Source: an uncultured Clostridia bacterium (GTDB lineage Bacteria > Bacillota > Clostridia > TANB77 > CAG-508). From it: a stretch of DNA of 64,000 bases. The translations under genes and the position numbers were made by a program. The DNA is taken from NCBI GenBank assembly GCA_947628715.1, contig CANRAW010000001.1, positions 62,001 through 126,000 on the forward strand, in the 5' to 3' direction. How positions within the stretch are numbered: position 1 is the first letter of the stretch; each line of letters begins with the position of its first letter. This document shows, in pieces, positions 7,482 through 18,939 of the stretch. The notes below the pieces were generated by a model. It had not been told where the DNA came from. It worked only from the letters and a program-made list of their open reading frames with translations, and made no database searches.

Positions 7482-8726
7482 TTGATAAAGGTTTGCTTAC
7501 CAAGTGAAGCTGTTAGTAAGAAAGAGTTTAAGGATTTAGATTTGCTTATTGATGAGGTTTAGCAATTAGCTGAGGAAGGAACTGCAAGAGCAGGAATGGT
7601 TGAGACAATTGTTGGTACAGTTAGTACTAATTTACTTTGGTTAGAAGATAATACTAAAAATAATAACAATTGGACTGTTAATCCTTTAACAGGTATTGTT
7701 AAATATAAAAAACAAAATAATAGTGAAACGAGAGCAATAAGTGAGGGTAAAGAATCAATTATCCTTAATAGTAAATTTAAAGTTAAAGAATATGGTAACT
7801 ATACTTTAACTGGAACTCCTAAACCTAATAATGATACTGCTAAGGGTTATCTTGAAATTAAGGAGAACGATAAAGAAGAAGTAAGTAAAATTCTTAGTGA
7901 GGAAGAGTATAAAGATAAGGGAGATGGAGTTAGCTTTTATCTTAATCCTCAACATACTTATACTGTTTCTGCTTATATAAATGATGAAAATGAGAATGAA
8001 GAGGTAACTTTTAAACCCCTAATTAAATTTACTTCTGTTGAAGATGATAACTTTACTCCTTATACGATGAGTATAGCTGAGGAATTGGCGTTAATTAGAA
8101 CGACAATTGGAGGTTATAAAAGGAATTTACTTGATAAAAATAGTAAATTGGGAGATAAAGTTACTATGGATAGTACCGGAAAATTAAGTTATAAAAATGG
8201 AAATAATCAAGGACAAATTACTTTATATGATTTTTCTGAAAAAGGTTTAGTCTTTGAAAAAGATGTTGCATTATTTTTTAGTGGATTGCCTGCTAACAGT
8301 GAGGTTAAAATAGAATTTAAAAATGCAACTAATATAGCAAAAATAGAATCAGGACATATAATTCCTTCTGGTTTTACAATTGAAAAAATATTGTTACATA
8401 GTACCAATGGTAATATAACTGAATTTTCTAATTTAGAAATGCAATTACAATATACTGATATTATTGATAATAGTTTTAGTTATACTCCAACAACAATTTG
8501 GGAAGTAATTGAAAAACAAAATCAACAAATTACAGAAATTGAAGAAGCTGTTAAGAATGGTATTGGGGGTAATACTATAAGTAATAGACAATTTAATAAT
8601 AAAGATATAACAGTAATTGCTGAAAAAACAAATTTTAATCAAGATAATGAAGATGAATATAAAGTTCCTGCCGATAAAGGAGGTGAAAAGAATGCAACTG
8701 TATCAAGACCACTTTTCCCACTCTAA
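7482..8726 (+). CDS. Tail fibre/appendage protein
   Basis: 414 aa. TTG 7482 follows GGAGGTGAGGAGAC, and the resulting M-I-K-V N-terminus recurs in the protein at 10963 (M-I-R-V). One TAG (codon 27). A short helical N-terminal segment is followed by long beta-rich, Asn- and Thr-rich sequence containing LDKNSKLGDKVTMDSTGKLSY and SFSYTPTTIWEVIEKQNQQI, the latter like a short coiled-coil trimerisation helix. No enzymatic motif. Placement among fibre genes supports a host-contact role; this is inference. Confidence 0.6.
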
Positions 8727-9549
8727 GGGAGGGATTGATGAATTATGTGGACAATTAAGTAAATTCCCTGGTTGGAAAGCGATTATTAAACCTACATCTG
8801 TTGAAACTAATAGTGATGATATTTCTAAAGGTTATGAATGGATTTTTGTAGTTTAGTTAGCTTTAAAAAATAATGAGAGTAGTTCTAAGATTAAAGAAAA
8901 TTTAACCAAAAATGATATTGATGATGATAATTCAATCTATTTAATAGTAGGAGAACATTATACATCTGATTCTGCTCATCATTATAGAATAACTCAACAT
9001 TGTAAGGGTTTAACTGAGGCTTACAAAGAAGAGATATAGAATGAAGATAAAATTTACTATAGAATTGAAATATATGAAAAAACTTTAATTTTTTACTGGG
9101 TAGTGGATACCAGTAGCACAGGACATACTTTTAATGGTGAGGAAAGATCAATAATAGTTTGCGAAGGAATTGACGGTACTGAAAATAAAGATAATGAACA
9201 AATTATGATTTATAGTAATAGCACTACATCTTCAAGCTCATATTTCAAACCTTATACTTTTTTCACTTCTACTACTACTGAAATAAATAGTTTAGCTTTC
9301 AAATATCTTGGAGATTCAAGTTATACAAAAGCAAAATACTCTATTTTTATCCCTTTATGTAGTATAATATCAGATTTCTATGCTCCAGAAGTATTGTTTC
9401 CTATATTAAATCCAACTAATAATAGTTTTGGCACTACAACAATTAACGGTAAAAAATATAGACGTTCAGGTTTTCTATACATATTAGATGAAGACGATTA
9501 TAAAGTTCCCGAAGAATCTCAAAGTAATAAAGAGGAGGAATTAGAATGA
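8692..9549 (+). CDS. Unknown protein in the appendage operon
   Basis: 285 aa, ATG 8692 behind GGAGGTGAAAAGA, overlapping the previous gene; TAG at codons 55 and 116. Ser/Thr/Asn-rich, beta-type composition, no cysteine clusters or catalytic signature. It ends with an acidic tail (KEEELE). The stop TGA overlaps the next start (ATGA), so coupled translation with the M23 peptidase is likely. Confidence 0.6.
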
Positions 9550-10055
9550 ATAGCCCCTATATGGGTAACTTCCAAGTAACCCAAGAATACAAAGGCTCAG
9601 TCCACGATGGTCTCGATTTAGTCGGTCTCGATTCAAAAGAAATCCATGCAACAGTAAGTGGAATCGTCCAATATGCAGGTTGGGAGAATCCTAACGACCC
9701 CTCACAAGGTTTTGGTCAATACGTTTGTATCTATGGACAAGACGGATATTATTACTACTACGGACATCTTAGTCAAATTAACGTCTCATCAGGCAATTAT
9801 GTCAATTGTACTGATGTAATAGGAATTGAGGGTAATACAGGTTATTCCTTTGGTTCACATTGTCATTATTGTATTAGACCTCAATTCTCAGCAGGAAACT
9901 CTTTAAACGTAAGTGAGATTTCAGGTATTCCCAATCAGCTTGGTACTTATAATGATGGATATAGTGGTAGTAGTTAGGTTAATTAGGTTAGTAATGATTC
10001 AATTGAAGTATCAATTAAATTTAATGGTAAAACCTATAATGGAACTTTAAGTTAA
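9546..10055 (+). CDS. M23-family (LytM-like) peptidoglycan endopeptidase
   Basis: 169 aa with two TAGs near the C-terminus. It would cut peptide cross-links in cell-wall peptidoglycan. The zinc/catalytic pattern of M23 is visible: VHDGLDLVG (H-xxx-D), GHLS and SHCHYCIRP (HxH). It begins with an MNSPYMGNFQVTQEYKG segment typical of phage M23 domains and has no signal peptide, so it is probably a virion-associated hydrolase that opens the wall at entry. A second M23 domain is fused inside the large protein at 18936-22622 (QHDGFDLVG, IHLHYCARP). Confidence 0.85.
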
Positions 10056-10065
10056 ACGATTTGCC

Positions 10066-10088
10066 GCCGCAAGTAAATTGCTTGCGGC
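10066..10088 (+). terminator. Hairpin after the M23 gene
   Basis: GCCGCAAG (10066-10073), loop, CTTGCGGC (10081-10088), then TTTAATTATATT. The T-run is weak, so it may only attenuate. Confidence 0.5.
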
Positions 10089-10114
10089 TTTAATTATATT
10101 GGAGGTGAAGCGAT

Positions 10115-10966
10115 ATGAGTCAATTTAATCCGTTTAACGGTAGTGGTGGCGGTGGAGCGACACAAATCGTTTATTAGAAAGGAGAAAAAGGAGATACAGG
10201 ACCACAAGGACCTCCCGGTCCACAAGGCCCTCCTGGACCGTAGGGAGAACAAGGACTGCAAGGAGAACAAGGACCTAAAGGGGATTAGGGATTACAAGGT
10301 ATAAAAGGAGATAAAGGTGAACAAGGTCCTATTGGTCCGGCAGGTCCGGCAGGTAAGGATGGAGAAGCAGGCGCACAAGGTCCAACTGGTCCTGCGGGCG
10401 CAACTGGTCCAGCAGGTCCACAAGGCCCGGCAGGAGTTGCAGGAGCTAAAGGTGAAGATGGCAATAAGTGGTATAGTGGAACAAATGTGAACGGCAATAC
10501 AGATTCCAGTGGTACAAGTTCTGATAATAATAATTATAAAACAGGAGATATGTATTTAAACACTGATAATAAAGACATCTATCAATATAAAAATGGTGAT
10601 AGCAGTACAAATACTTGGGAAAAAGTTTGTAACATAAATGGAGACATATACGTTATTAAGACTAAATTAAACGGTGAGAATAATAATCTTGTTAAAGTCT
10701 CTACAACAGACAATGAAAATACTTATGAGATTAGTGATAACTCAATTAAAAAGAATAGTGTAATAACAGTAACTCTTGGAGAAAATATTACAAAAGATTA
10801 GTATACCGCAGCATTAAAAGCCTATATAGTTGGTGATACACAGGAAGAAGGCAAATTTAAACTAAAATGTCTTGGTGAGAAGCCTACAAGTGAAATTCCA
10901 ATTGTTATAACTATTGAAAACAAAAATGAAATAACAATTGGAGGTTTGGGGGGGGTTGATTCTTGA
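10115..10966 (+). CDS. Collagen-like fibre protein
   Basis: 283 aa, ATG 10115 after GGAGGTGAAGCGAT. A short N-terminus ([13 protein letters not shown]) leads into about 32 unbroken Gly-X-Y triplets, residues about 23-120, rich in GPQ, GPA and GEQ. Two TAGs fall inside the triplets in the Y position (GP-TAG, GD-TAG), where Gln is the commonest residue. A further TAG precedes the tract and one lies in the C-terminal beta domain. After the collagen stalk comes the [10 protein letters not shown]...[13 protein letters not shown] module shared with the protein at 5729. This is typical of trimeric phage fibres. It ends overlapping the next TTG start. Confidence 0.85.
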
Positions 10967-11625
10967 TAAGAGTTTTAATCCCCGGAATGTACGAAATTTA
11001 GTCTCAGCCTGTTGAAACAGGAGACTATTAGAAAACTACTTTTTATAATGCTAATAACTACGATACTGACAAAAGCACATTTTATGTTGCCGCAGATTCC
11101 CAAGAAGATAGCGAAGCTCATAAAGTAGAACCTCAAACAATTGATTATTATGAAAATGGATAGTCTATTGTTTCTACAGAAGATAATATCAATAATGTAA
11201 TTACACCTACTACAACTATTTTTAATGAATCAGGCATAAATAGATATTTCTTCTTTTCTCTTTCACCTCAAACAATAAGAGAAAAAACTATTTTCTTATT
11301 AAGCTATAAATGTGATGCTGTAATAGACAAGGATTGTTATATTAAGTTAATACCAGAAGATAAAATTATAAATGGTTCTACTGAAATAACTGAAAAAGCA
11401 AAACAAATCTTTGAATTTGCTTAGAAAGAAATTACAAGTGATGAAGACGAAACAGTTTCAGCAGAATATTTTCCAATAGATTTATATTGTGCTTATACTA
11501 CTAAATTTATTACTCAATCAATTTCTTGTGAAAAAATAAATTAGTAGAAAAAATATTATCCTGTGTTAGTATTAAAAACGTATTGGCAAAATTTTAAATT
11601 TTACGATTTCTCAATAATACAATAA
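10963..11625 (+). CDS. Unknown appendage protein, six in-frame TAG
   Basis: 220 aa. TTG 10963 overlaps the upstream TGA and gives an M-I-R-V start like that of the protein at 7482; ATG 10987 is an alternative. Six TAG codons, including a TAG-TAG pair near the end, make it unreadable under the standard code. Composition is beta-rich with Asn and Thr; no motif recognised. It lies between the collagen fibre and the endolysin. Confidence 0.55.
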
Positions 11626-11648
11626 TAATAAAAGGTGGTGATAATTAA

Positions 11649-13484
11649 ATGGCTTTTCTACAACCAGATAAAACTTCAACCTTAAATGGTTTAATAGTAA
11701 AAGAATATCTCTTAACCAACCATAATCCTTACAATATAATAATGCCCTCAATTCAATTACCCAAAACCCCATTAGGTATCACAATCCACAATACCGATTG
11801 GATAACAACAGCATCAGGTACTACGCCCGCAGAACAATATACGAGAGCTACAGTCAACGGTAATATGAATGATGTAAGAGTTCATTACTATGTTGATAAT
11901 ATATGTGCTTGGTAGAATCTTCCACTAACTTTAAGCGGCTTCCATGCGGCTGATGGAAATGGAAACGGCAACACGAAAACGATTGCAATAGAATGTATAA
12001 TGTCAGCTAACGGCGGCACAGCGAGCGAGAAGTCAGAAGATAATTGTGCCCGATTAGCAGCCTATCTTCTTAATCTCTACGGGCTTAATGTTGAGAATAA
12101 CTTGTTTACTCACACCCATTGGCTTAACGTAAAAGACGGAATTACAGGAGATAACGATTATCTCAACACGCATTCCCATCCCTATAAGTCGTGTCCTCTC
12201 TATATTTTACCCCATTGGTAGACATTTAAAGCTAAAGTAAAATCTTACTTAGACCAATTGAAGGCCGGCACATCAAAACCCAGTTCTAATTCCTCAACTT
12301 CTACTACAAATCTCTATAGAGTAAGGAAGTCTTGGGAAGATACTAAGAGCCAAATTGGAGCTTTTACAAGTCTCGATAGGGCTAAAAAAGCTTGTAATGA
12401 GGGTTATTATGTTTTTGATAGCAGCGGTAAAGCAATTTATCCAACAGAACAAAGCAAATCTACTACAGCTTCAAGCAACTCTACTATAACAACAGAACAA
12501 AGTATTTACGCCTATCTAAGGCAAAAAGGTTTTAACGACTACTCGGTAAGTGGTATAATGGGCAATCTTTATGCTGAGAGTAATCTCCAATCTACAAATC
12601 TCCAGAACACCTATAATAATTCTTTAGGTATGACTGATGACGAGTATACTAAAGCTGTTGATAATAACCTCCATGATTTTGTAAACGATTCAGCAGGCTA
12701 TGGACTTGCACAATGGACGTATTATAGTAGAAAACAAGCTCTATTAAATTTTGCTAAAGAAAAAGGCAAGTCAATTGGCGATACTGAAATGTAGTTGGAG
12801 TTCTTAATTAAGGAACTTAAAGAAGATTTTAGCAACGTTTATAGCGAACTTTTGAAAGCTACTTCCGTTAAACAAGCTTCTGATTGTTTCATGACGAAGT
12901 TTGAAAGTCCTGCGGATTAGAGTAGTACAATGAAGAATTTAAGAGCAAGCTACGGTGAGAAATATTACAAACAATATTGTGGTACTACTGCCGCCGCACC
13001 AACAGTTGATAGCAAGGATAGTAATAAGAATAACAATTCTAAAGACAATATTAACAACAATAGTACTAAGAAAATCGATATAACCTACTGTGTCAATATT
13101 GGTTCGTGGTTGCCGCCCGTTGTCAATTGTGAGGACGAAACAGAAGATGGCTACGCTGGCATAAAGAATACTTCAATTCGTGCTTTGGCGGCTAAAGTTT
13201 CAGAAGGAACTCTTAAATACCGTGTCCATATCGTGAATGGTGGTTGGTTAGGCTGGATTAGTAACTATAAACTAAACGACTTCTACCACGGCTATGCGGG
13301 ACTTTTAACTGATAAGATTGACGCAGTCCAAGCTGAATTAACTGAAGTGCCAGGCTATCAAGTTGTCTATCGAACTTCAACAAGCTCAAAAGACTACTAC
13401 CCGTGGGTAACAGGAACAAGAGACTATGCGGGTGTGTTTGGCAAGCTTGTTGATAGAGTACAAATGAAGATTGTTAAGCTATAA
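11649..13484 (+). CDS. Modular endolysin: amidase + SPOR-like + tail-lysozyme domain + ChW-like binding repeats
   Basis: 611 aa with four TAGs. Residues about 1-190 are an N-acetylmuramoyl-L-alanine amidase (Amidase_2 type: GITIHNTDW, GFHAADGNG, HTHWLNVKDG and THSHPYKSCP as zinc and catalytic sites). A short LYRVRKSWEDTKSQ...YYVFDSSGKAIYP module follows, like the repeat in clostridial amidases. Residues about 280-450 match phage tail-lysozyme domains (SGIMGNLYAESNLQ, GYGLAQWTYYSRK, FMTKFESPAD-TAG-S, where the family has ADQS). The C-terminus has Gly-Trp repeats (VNGGWLGWISNYKLNDFYHG..) like ChW wall-binding domains. It acts on Gram-positive peptidoglycan, and the adjacent holin supports a lysis cassette. 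Confidence 0.85.
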
Positions 13485-13490
13485 GATTAT

Positions 13491-13525
13491 AAGGGGATTA
13501 TTATAAAAATCCCCTTTACTTTTTA
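13491..13525 (+). terminator. Rho-independent terminator after the endolysin
   Basis: AAGGGGATT (13491-13499) pairs with AATCCCCTT (13508-13516), followed by TACTTTTTACTTTTT. Confidence 0.8.
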
Positions 13526-13558
13526 CTTTTTAATGAATAATTTAAAGGAGGTGCGGTG

Positions 13559-13891
13559 ATGGATAATTTATTAGTAATTTCTTCAAGCAATACAATTGTA
13601 AATTTTGGGCTTATAACATTTCTAACTACAATTATTGTAGAGGTAATGAAGAGTGTTTTGCCTAAGAAATTTCCTACTCAATTATTAACAATATTAGTTT
13701 CGTTATTTTTAACAATTTGTATTGTAGTTAATTCGTCAGGATTATCATTTAATTCTATTGTCTCTGGAATTGTAATAGGTTTTGTCATCTCTTTTATTAG
13801 TATGAACGGATTTGATGCTTTTAAAAATATCTATAGTAGGTTTAATATAGAGGATAAAGGTAGTGATAATGATGGTAGCGATGACAGCTAA
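13559..13891 (+). CDS. Holin
   Basis: 110 aa. ATG 13559 lies behind AAAGGAGGTGCGGTG; a GTG one codon earlier is in frame. Two to three hydrophobic segments are visible: TIVNFGLITFLTTIIVEV, LLTILVSLFLTICIVV, and IVSGIVIGFVISFI, ending in an acidic tail (EDKGSDNDGSDDS). Size and topology fit small phage holins that permeabilise the membrane to release endolysin. It follows the endolysin gene and has no TAG. The family within holins is not determined. Confidence 0.75.
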   Translation: MDNLLVISSSNTIVNFGLITFLTTIIVEVMKSVLPKKFPTQLLTILVSLFLTICIVVNSSGLSFNSIVSGIVIGFVISFISMNGFDAFKNIYSRFNIEDKGSDNDGSDDS

Positions 13892-16853
13892 TGATTTTGA
13901 AAAACTATTGGCAGATTTAATTGATGGGTATTAGAATAATAGTGATGTTATAGATCCTAATAACGAAGAAGATAAAGTTTTCAATATTGAAAATTTTAAC
14001 GGAGCGGCATTAGGAGAATATATGGCAGAACAAAATAATTTTTGGAAATTTATGTTGGAAAATGTTGATAGTCAATTGAATGGAGCAAATAATGGAGAAC
14101 ACTATGGAATAAGATGGGGCGATTTTCCAAAAGATTTTGAATCTGTTATGAAATTTATTGCTAATAGAGCTGAATTAGATAATATTGATTTCTTAGAATA
14201 TTGTAAAAAAGTTAAAGATACAAACAATAACCATTGGAATGAATCGATGAATAAATTGATGACTGATTTGTATAACTATCAAACCGATGGTGGTGGGAAC
14301 TTCTTAGTCTATAAAGGAGAAAACGAAGCTGATTCAATAGGTTGGAGAAGGTCTGTAGTAAGAAATCAAGATGCGGGATATGATTTTGATAATAAATATG
14401 TTTGGTTAGAACAAAATCTTGATAAAGAAACGTATCAGCAAGTAAGAAATAAAGATAAGATGATAAAAGTATTATAGGATAGTAGTCAATTATAGTTTAC
14501 TTGCGAACAAAAACCTAATACTAAAGTTAGACTAATAATGCCAAAATATTTAAGGCGAGTTGAAATTGAGGATTTAAATAGAAATTTTTGGGTAATAGGA
14601 CAATCCATCACAGCGCTATGTGCGTTTTTATTCGGTCCTAACAAACCTTTAGTTGATTTACTTAAAGGAATATTAAAAGAACTGCCAGAATTATGGGAGA
14701 ATATATTGTATCTTTGGGCTTAGATTGCTGTTATGTTGTAGAAGCCTAAAATTACACATATTGAGAACATTTTCTTTCCGATTTATAATTCAGAACTGGA
14801 AGCTTATATTAAGTATGATAACTTTTAGGATAGTAAAGTTTCTTTTGATAATGGAAAAGAATTAGAAGCAGTATGGGAAAGGATTAAGAGTATTAAGGAC
14901 AGGTATACGAATAGTCATTTAGTAATAGTACCTGAGATAAGGGATAAGAATTATTATCATAATTATTATAGTAAGGTACACTATCCTGGCGTTATTGTTT
15001 TTGATAGAAATAGTAATAAGGTTAGTTATTATACAATGTAGCTTGAGATTGATTTGACTAATAAAAATGATAGTTTTTTAAAAAATATTGTGGGTATTGC
15101 AAGGAGAGATAACAAATACTATTTGTTGTCTGATTTTACGACTACTGATGAAAATAAAATTCCTGATGAAGAGGAGTATTTTGGCGGTGTAAGAGTAATA
15201 CCTACCATTGAAAGTGAATATAATGAGACTGAAAATAAAATAAAATTAAAAACTTTGAAATTTGACTGTTATGATATAGCACACGATTTATTTAGTTTTG
15301 ATACTAATAATCAAGATAAGAAAATAACTACAATTACTACAACTATAAACGATTCAACAATTACATTGCAAAATAATGTTCAATATACTAAAATTTCTAC
15401 TGATAAATATAATATAATAGGAGAAGAAATAAAGAAAGGCTTATATTTAGGAGAAGTAGTTAGTGTTTTCTATGATATGCCTGAAATTGATTACAATACT
15501 GAATTTTAGTTTGTTAGTTTTACTCCAACTGCCAGTGGTGAATTATAGCTTAGAATGTCTTATGAAACATATGTACAAAATCAACCCTATAATGGTGGGG
15601 AAACGAAAGCCCAAGATTATGTAATGAAACAATGGATTGCATATCTTGATAAAACTTATGGAGAAAACAATATCAAACCACCAATAAATTTTAAGAAAAG
15701 AAGTGCTAAATTTTTAGTTACAAGAATAATGTTTGTATCTAAAGAAAACGAAAATAGTTCTTCTATTGTAGGAACTAATTATCAATGCTGTATATATTTA
15801 ACTATTTTATTAAGAACTTCAAAAGGAAAAATTCTTAGAAAAATATGTAGAATACAAAGCTATGATTATGAAGAGGGTTGGCCTCAGTTCCCTATGGTTA
15901 GTGCAAGTGTAGAAGACCCTGTAGGTAGATTAAGTACAAAAAAGCTTATGGCTATTAAAGATAGTAGTAGAAAGGTAAGTGATTATCAAAATGATAGTAA
16001 TGGAGAAGATAAAAAATTAACACTAATCCACGAAAGCGATTCATCAGTCCACTATCTTTCAATGGCAGAATTAAAAGAAAAAGGACAATTAAAACCATTG
16101 AGAAGAACTTGTGAAAAAGAAGAGGATGAAAAAGGTAACTATAAAAAATCAACAGATGAAAATAAATGTGAATGTGGAGGAGCATCATTAGGAACTTTTA
16201 TATGCAGTAGTCCTAAAATTATCGACCCACAAAATCCCAAGTTGGATATATTTTATTTAATTGTAGTCGATTCAGCAATGCAATTTTGTTTCGAAAAAGA
16301 TGAAGAAGGCAAGATGCTAATAAATCCAGATTATCCAACAGAAATAATAAATCCTTATGCAATTGCATATTATTATAAATGTGAAGTAGACGAAGAAAAG
16401 AGTGTAGTAAAAGCTTATTATAAAGGAGTAGAAAAACCAGATATGGATGATAAATGTGATTATATAGTAAAAGCAAGTGATATTTTAGAAGGAGTTACAG
16501 ATACTACCGAAGAAGATACAGACAATGAACAAAGCTCAGATAGTGAGCAAGATAAGGTTGATTCTGAAAAGAGCAACAATATTCAAGCTGAAAACGATGA
16601 TTCGCCTGAGACTGGAGAAAATAATACTGAGTTAAAATTACGAAGTCCCTTTAATAAATTAGGATAGAAAAAAATTGAAATAGGTAATGGACATACTTAG
16701 AAAGACTTGCTTGTTGCATTCAATATAGGTTGGGGTTTTTGTAGAGGAGCAATAAGAATGTTGGAGGGAGGTGAGTTTGTAGATGATGGAGGAAAAGGAC
16801 CTTTAGACGAGCCAAAGCCTGGAGAGCCTACAGGAGAACAGCCAAAGCAATAA
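13872..16853 (+). CDS. Large structural protein A (first of three tandem paralogues)
   Basis: 993 aa with 11 in-frame TAGs. ATG 13872 overlaps the holin end; ATG 13881 is possible. It shares with the next two proteins a block ending RVEIEDLNRNFWVIGQ...LPELWENILYLW (residues about 225-285) and further blocks NSHLVIVPEIRDKNYY...YYSKVHYPGVIVFDR and GLYLGEVVSVFYDM. The C-terminal third has two Cys pairs (NKCECGG region) and a very acidic tail. No enzymatic motif seen. Large size and context suggest a baseplate or appendage subunit. At WVIG-Q the codon is CAA where the paralogue has TAG. Confidence 0.65.
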
Positions 16854-18939
16854 AGATAAAAAGCTTAAAGAATTGTTAATATCTGAATTAAATTCTTTTA
16901 GTGAGAAAGATAAAGAAAATTTTTATAAAAATCTTATAGAACAATTACCTAAAGAAAAAGAAAATTTACAACAATATTTCTTTAGAGGAAAAGATATAGG
17001 TAATTCTACAGATAATAGTAAATTAGTTGAACTAATCGACAAACAAGCTGACCTAACTGCTAAATTCTTTCAAGATATATACGATGATTATATAGAAAAA
17101 GACTTTCCAGAATATTCCTATTCAACAACACTTCGTAATAAGAATCCTGATAAGGAAGTTTGGAACAAATACTTTAGTGATGCTTTAAAATACTATCTCA
17201 AACATATTGACCCAAAAGGAATGGAAGCTTACGAAGGTAATGACCCTTTATATTATAATAGTGAAACAGGTGAAATCTATACTAAAGACGAAGATTCAAT
17301 AATAGGTTCGATAGATGTTGAAGCCAATGAAAATGGTAAAGTCTATCCTTATCGTTTTATTGATATTAAAAATGCCGATGCTGGCGCAAACTTTGTAAAA
17401 GACCCTTATTACAAAATTGACGATACTATATTTGAAATTCGCTCTCCGTGGGTTATACCGTGGTACAATATAAATGGCAAATCTTATGATACTGTAAGAA
17501 GTAGTGATAAATTGGTTAATGTTTTAGCTAATGATAAAGAACTAACTTTTACAGCACCAAAAAATGTTGAGGACAAAATTATCTATTGGATTCGTTTAAT
17601 AATGCCTAAGTATAAACGAAGAGTTGAAATTGAGGACTTAGATAGAAACTTCTGGGTAATAGGTTAGGTATTAACAGCACTCAACAACTATTTGTTTGGA
17701 GATAAAGGTTATTATGAAATGATAAAGCTATTAGTTGATTAGTTAGCAAGATTATGGGAAAATATTCTTTATCTTTGGGGCGGTGCAGCAATATTGTCTT
17801 AGAAACCAGTTTATAATTAGACTGTTACTAAGATTGTTGTATTGCCTAATAATATTTTTTAGCCTTATATGAAGTATGATGATTTTGGAGAAACGGTTAA
17901 GAATATTGAAGAAAAGGTTAAGGAAGAGGAAGTTAAGGAAGAAGAAAAAGAAGAAGAAACCGAGGAAGAAGAAGTTGAAGGACAAGAAACAGAAGAGGGG
18001 GAAAAAGATGAAAATGCAAATAGGTTAATGGATAAGGATAATAAGCTAACTGAGAATGGGAAAAAGTTAGTTAAAAAACTATTAACCCCTTATATTGAGC
18101 AATATAGTAATTATAATTTATGCCTGTTTCCTTTAATTAGATTAAACAATTATGATAAAAACTACTATTCTGCCGAGTATTATCCCGGAGCTTTTATTTA
18201 CGATAGGAATAAAGATAATCCTGATTGGAATATTGAAGAGTTTCCTATTTTAATTAACTTAGGACCTACTATTGCCGCTGCACCACCAACTGATAGCGAT
18301 ACTTCAACAGGTGATAGTGCCGCACAACAAGCTGATAGTGAGACATCGGATAATGGTGGTGGCACAACAGAAGACAATAATAATAAATAGGAAGATTCTA
18401 ATAATGATATAAAATCAAATCTTCTTTTTATTAGAAAAAATAATCATAGTTATTATTATACAACGATAAAAAGCGATAGTATTACTTTTGAAGTAGACGA
18501 TGAAAATATTGAAGATTATAAAGGTAGATATTATTAGTTATTAAAAACAAGACCAAGTAATATTGTACTAACTAATAATGGATTAACTACAACAAGTGGT
18601 ATTACTCACCCCAGTGTATAGACTTTTGAAATTACATTGTATGACGCTGCCTTTGAAGCTATTAAAAAAGATACAGGAAAGACAGGTCATAGAATTATTG
18701 GAACTTATAAATATACAGGAACTAAATCAGAGGAAGCTAATGAAAATGGTGAGTATACTATAACAGGCAAGGTAGAGTTTACTAAAAGTAATAATATTGT
18801 TGTCATGGATAATAAAATTTTTAAAATAGAAGATATATCACAAGGATTTTATCAAGGCGAGTTAATTAGTTATTATCAAGATATAACTAATGTAGCAAAC
18901 AAATCAGTAACTAATAGTGAGGGAGGTGAAAAGAAATGA
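16783..18939 (+). CDS. Large structural protein B (second tandem paralogue)
   Basis: 718 aa with nine TAGs. The open frame begins inside the end of the previous gene. ATG 16783 (or TTG 16777) lies downstream of GGAGGGAGGTG. Shared blocks: YWIRLIMPKYKRRVEIEDLDRNFWVIG-TAG...LARLWENILYLW; YSNYNLCLFPLIRLNNYDKNYYSAEYYPG; GFYQGELISYYQDI. A Glu-rich segment of about 40 residues (near residues 375-410) is likely a flexible or coiled linker. TAG stands exactly where protein A has CAA after WVIG, direct internal evidence for Gln. No catalytic motif. It overlaps the next gene by four bases. Confidence 0.65.

Noticed and set aside
10285-10497. Minus-strand Pro/Ala-rich frame
   Set aside because: It is the complement of the collagen-like repeat, not a gene.
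12930-13484. Separate genes for each TAG-free segment of the endolysin and fibre proteins
   Set aside because: Segments are collinear, in one frame, lack internal ribosome sites, and their junctions fall inside known domains.
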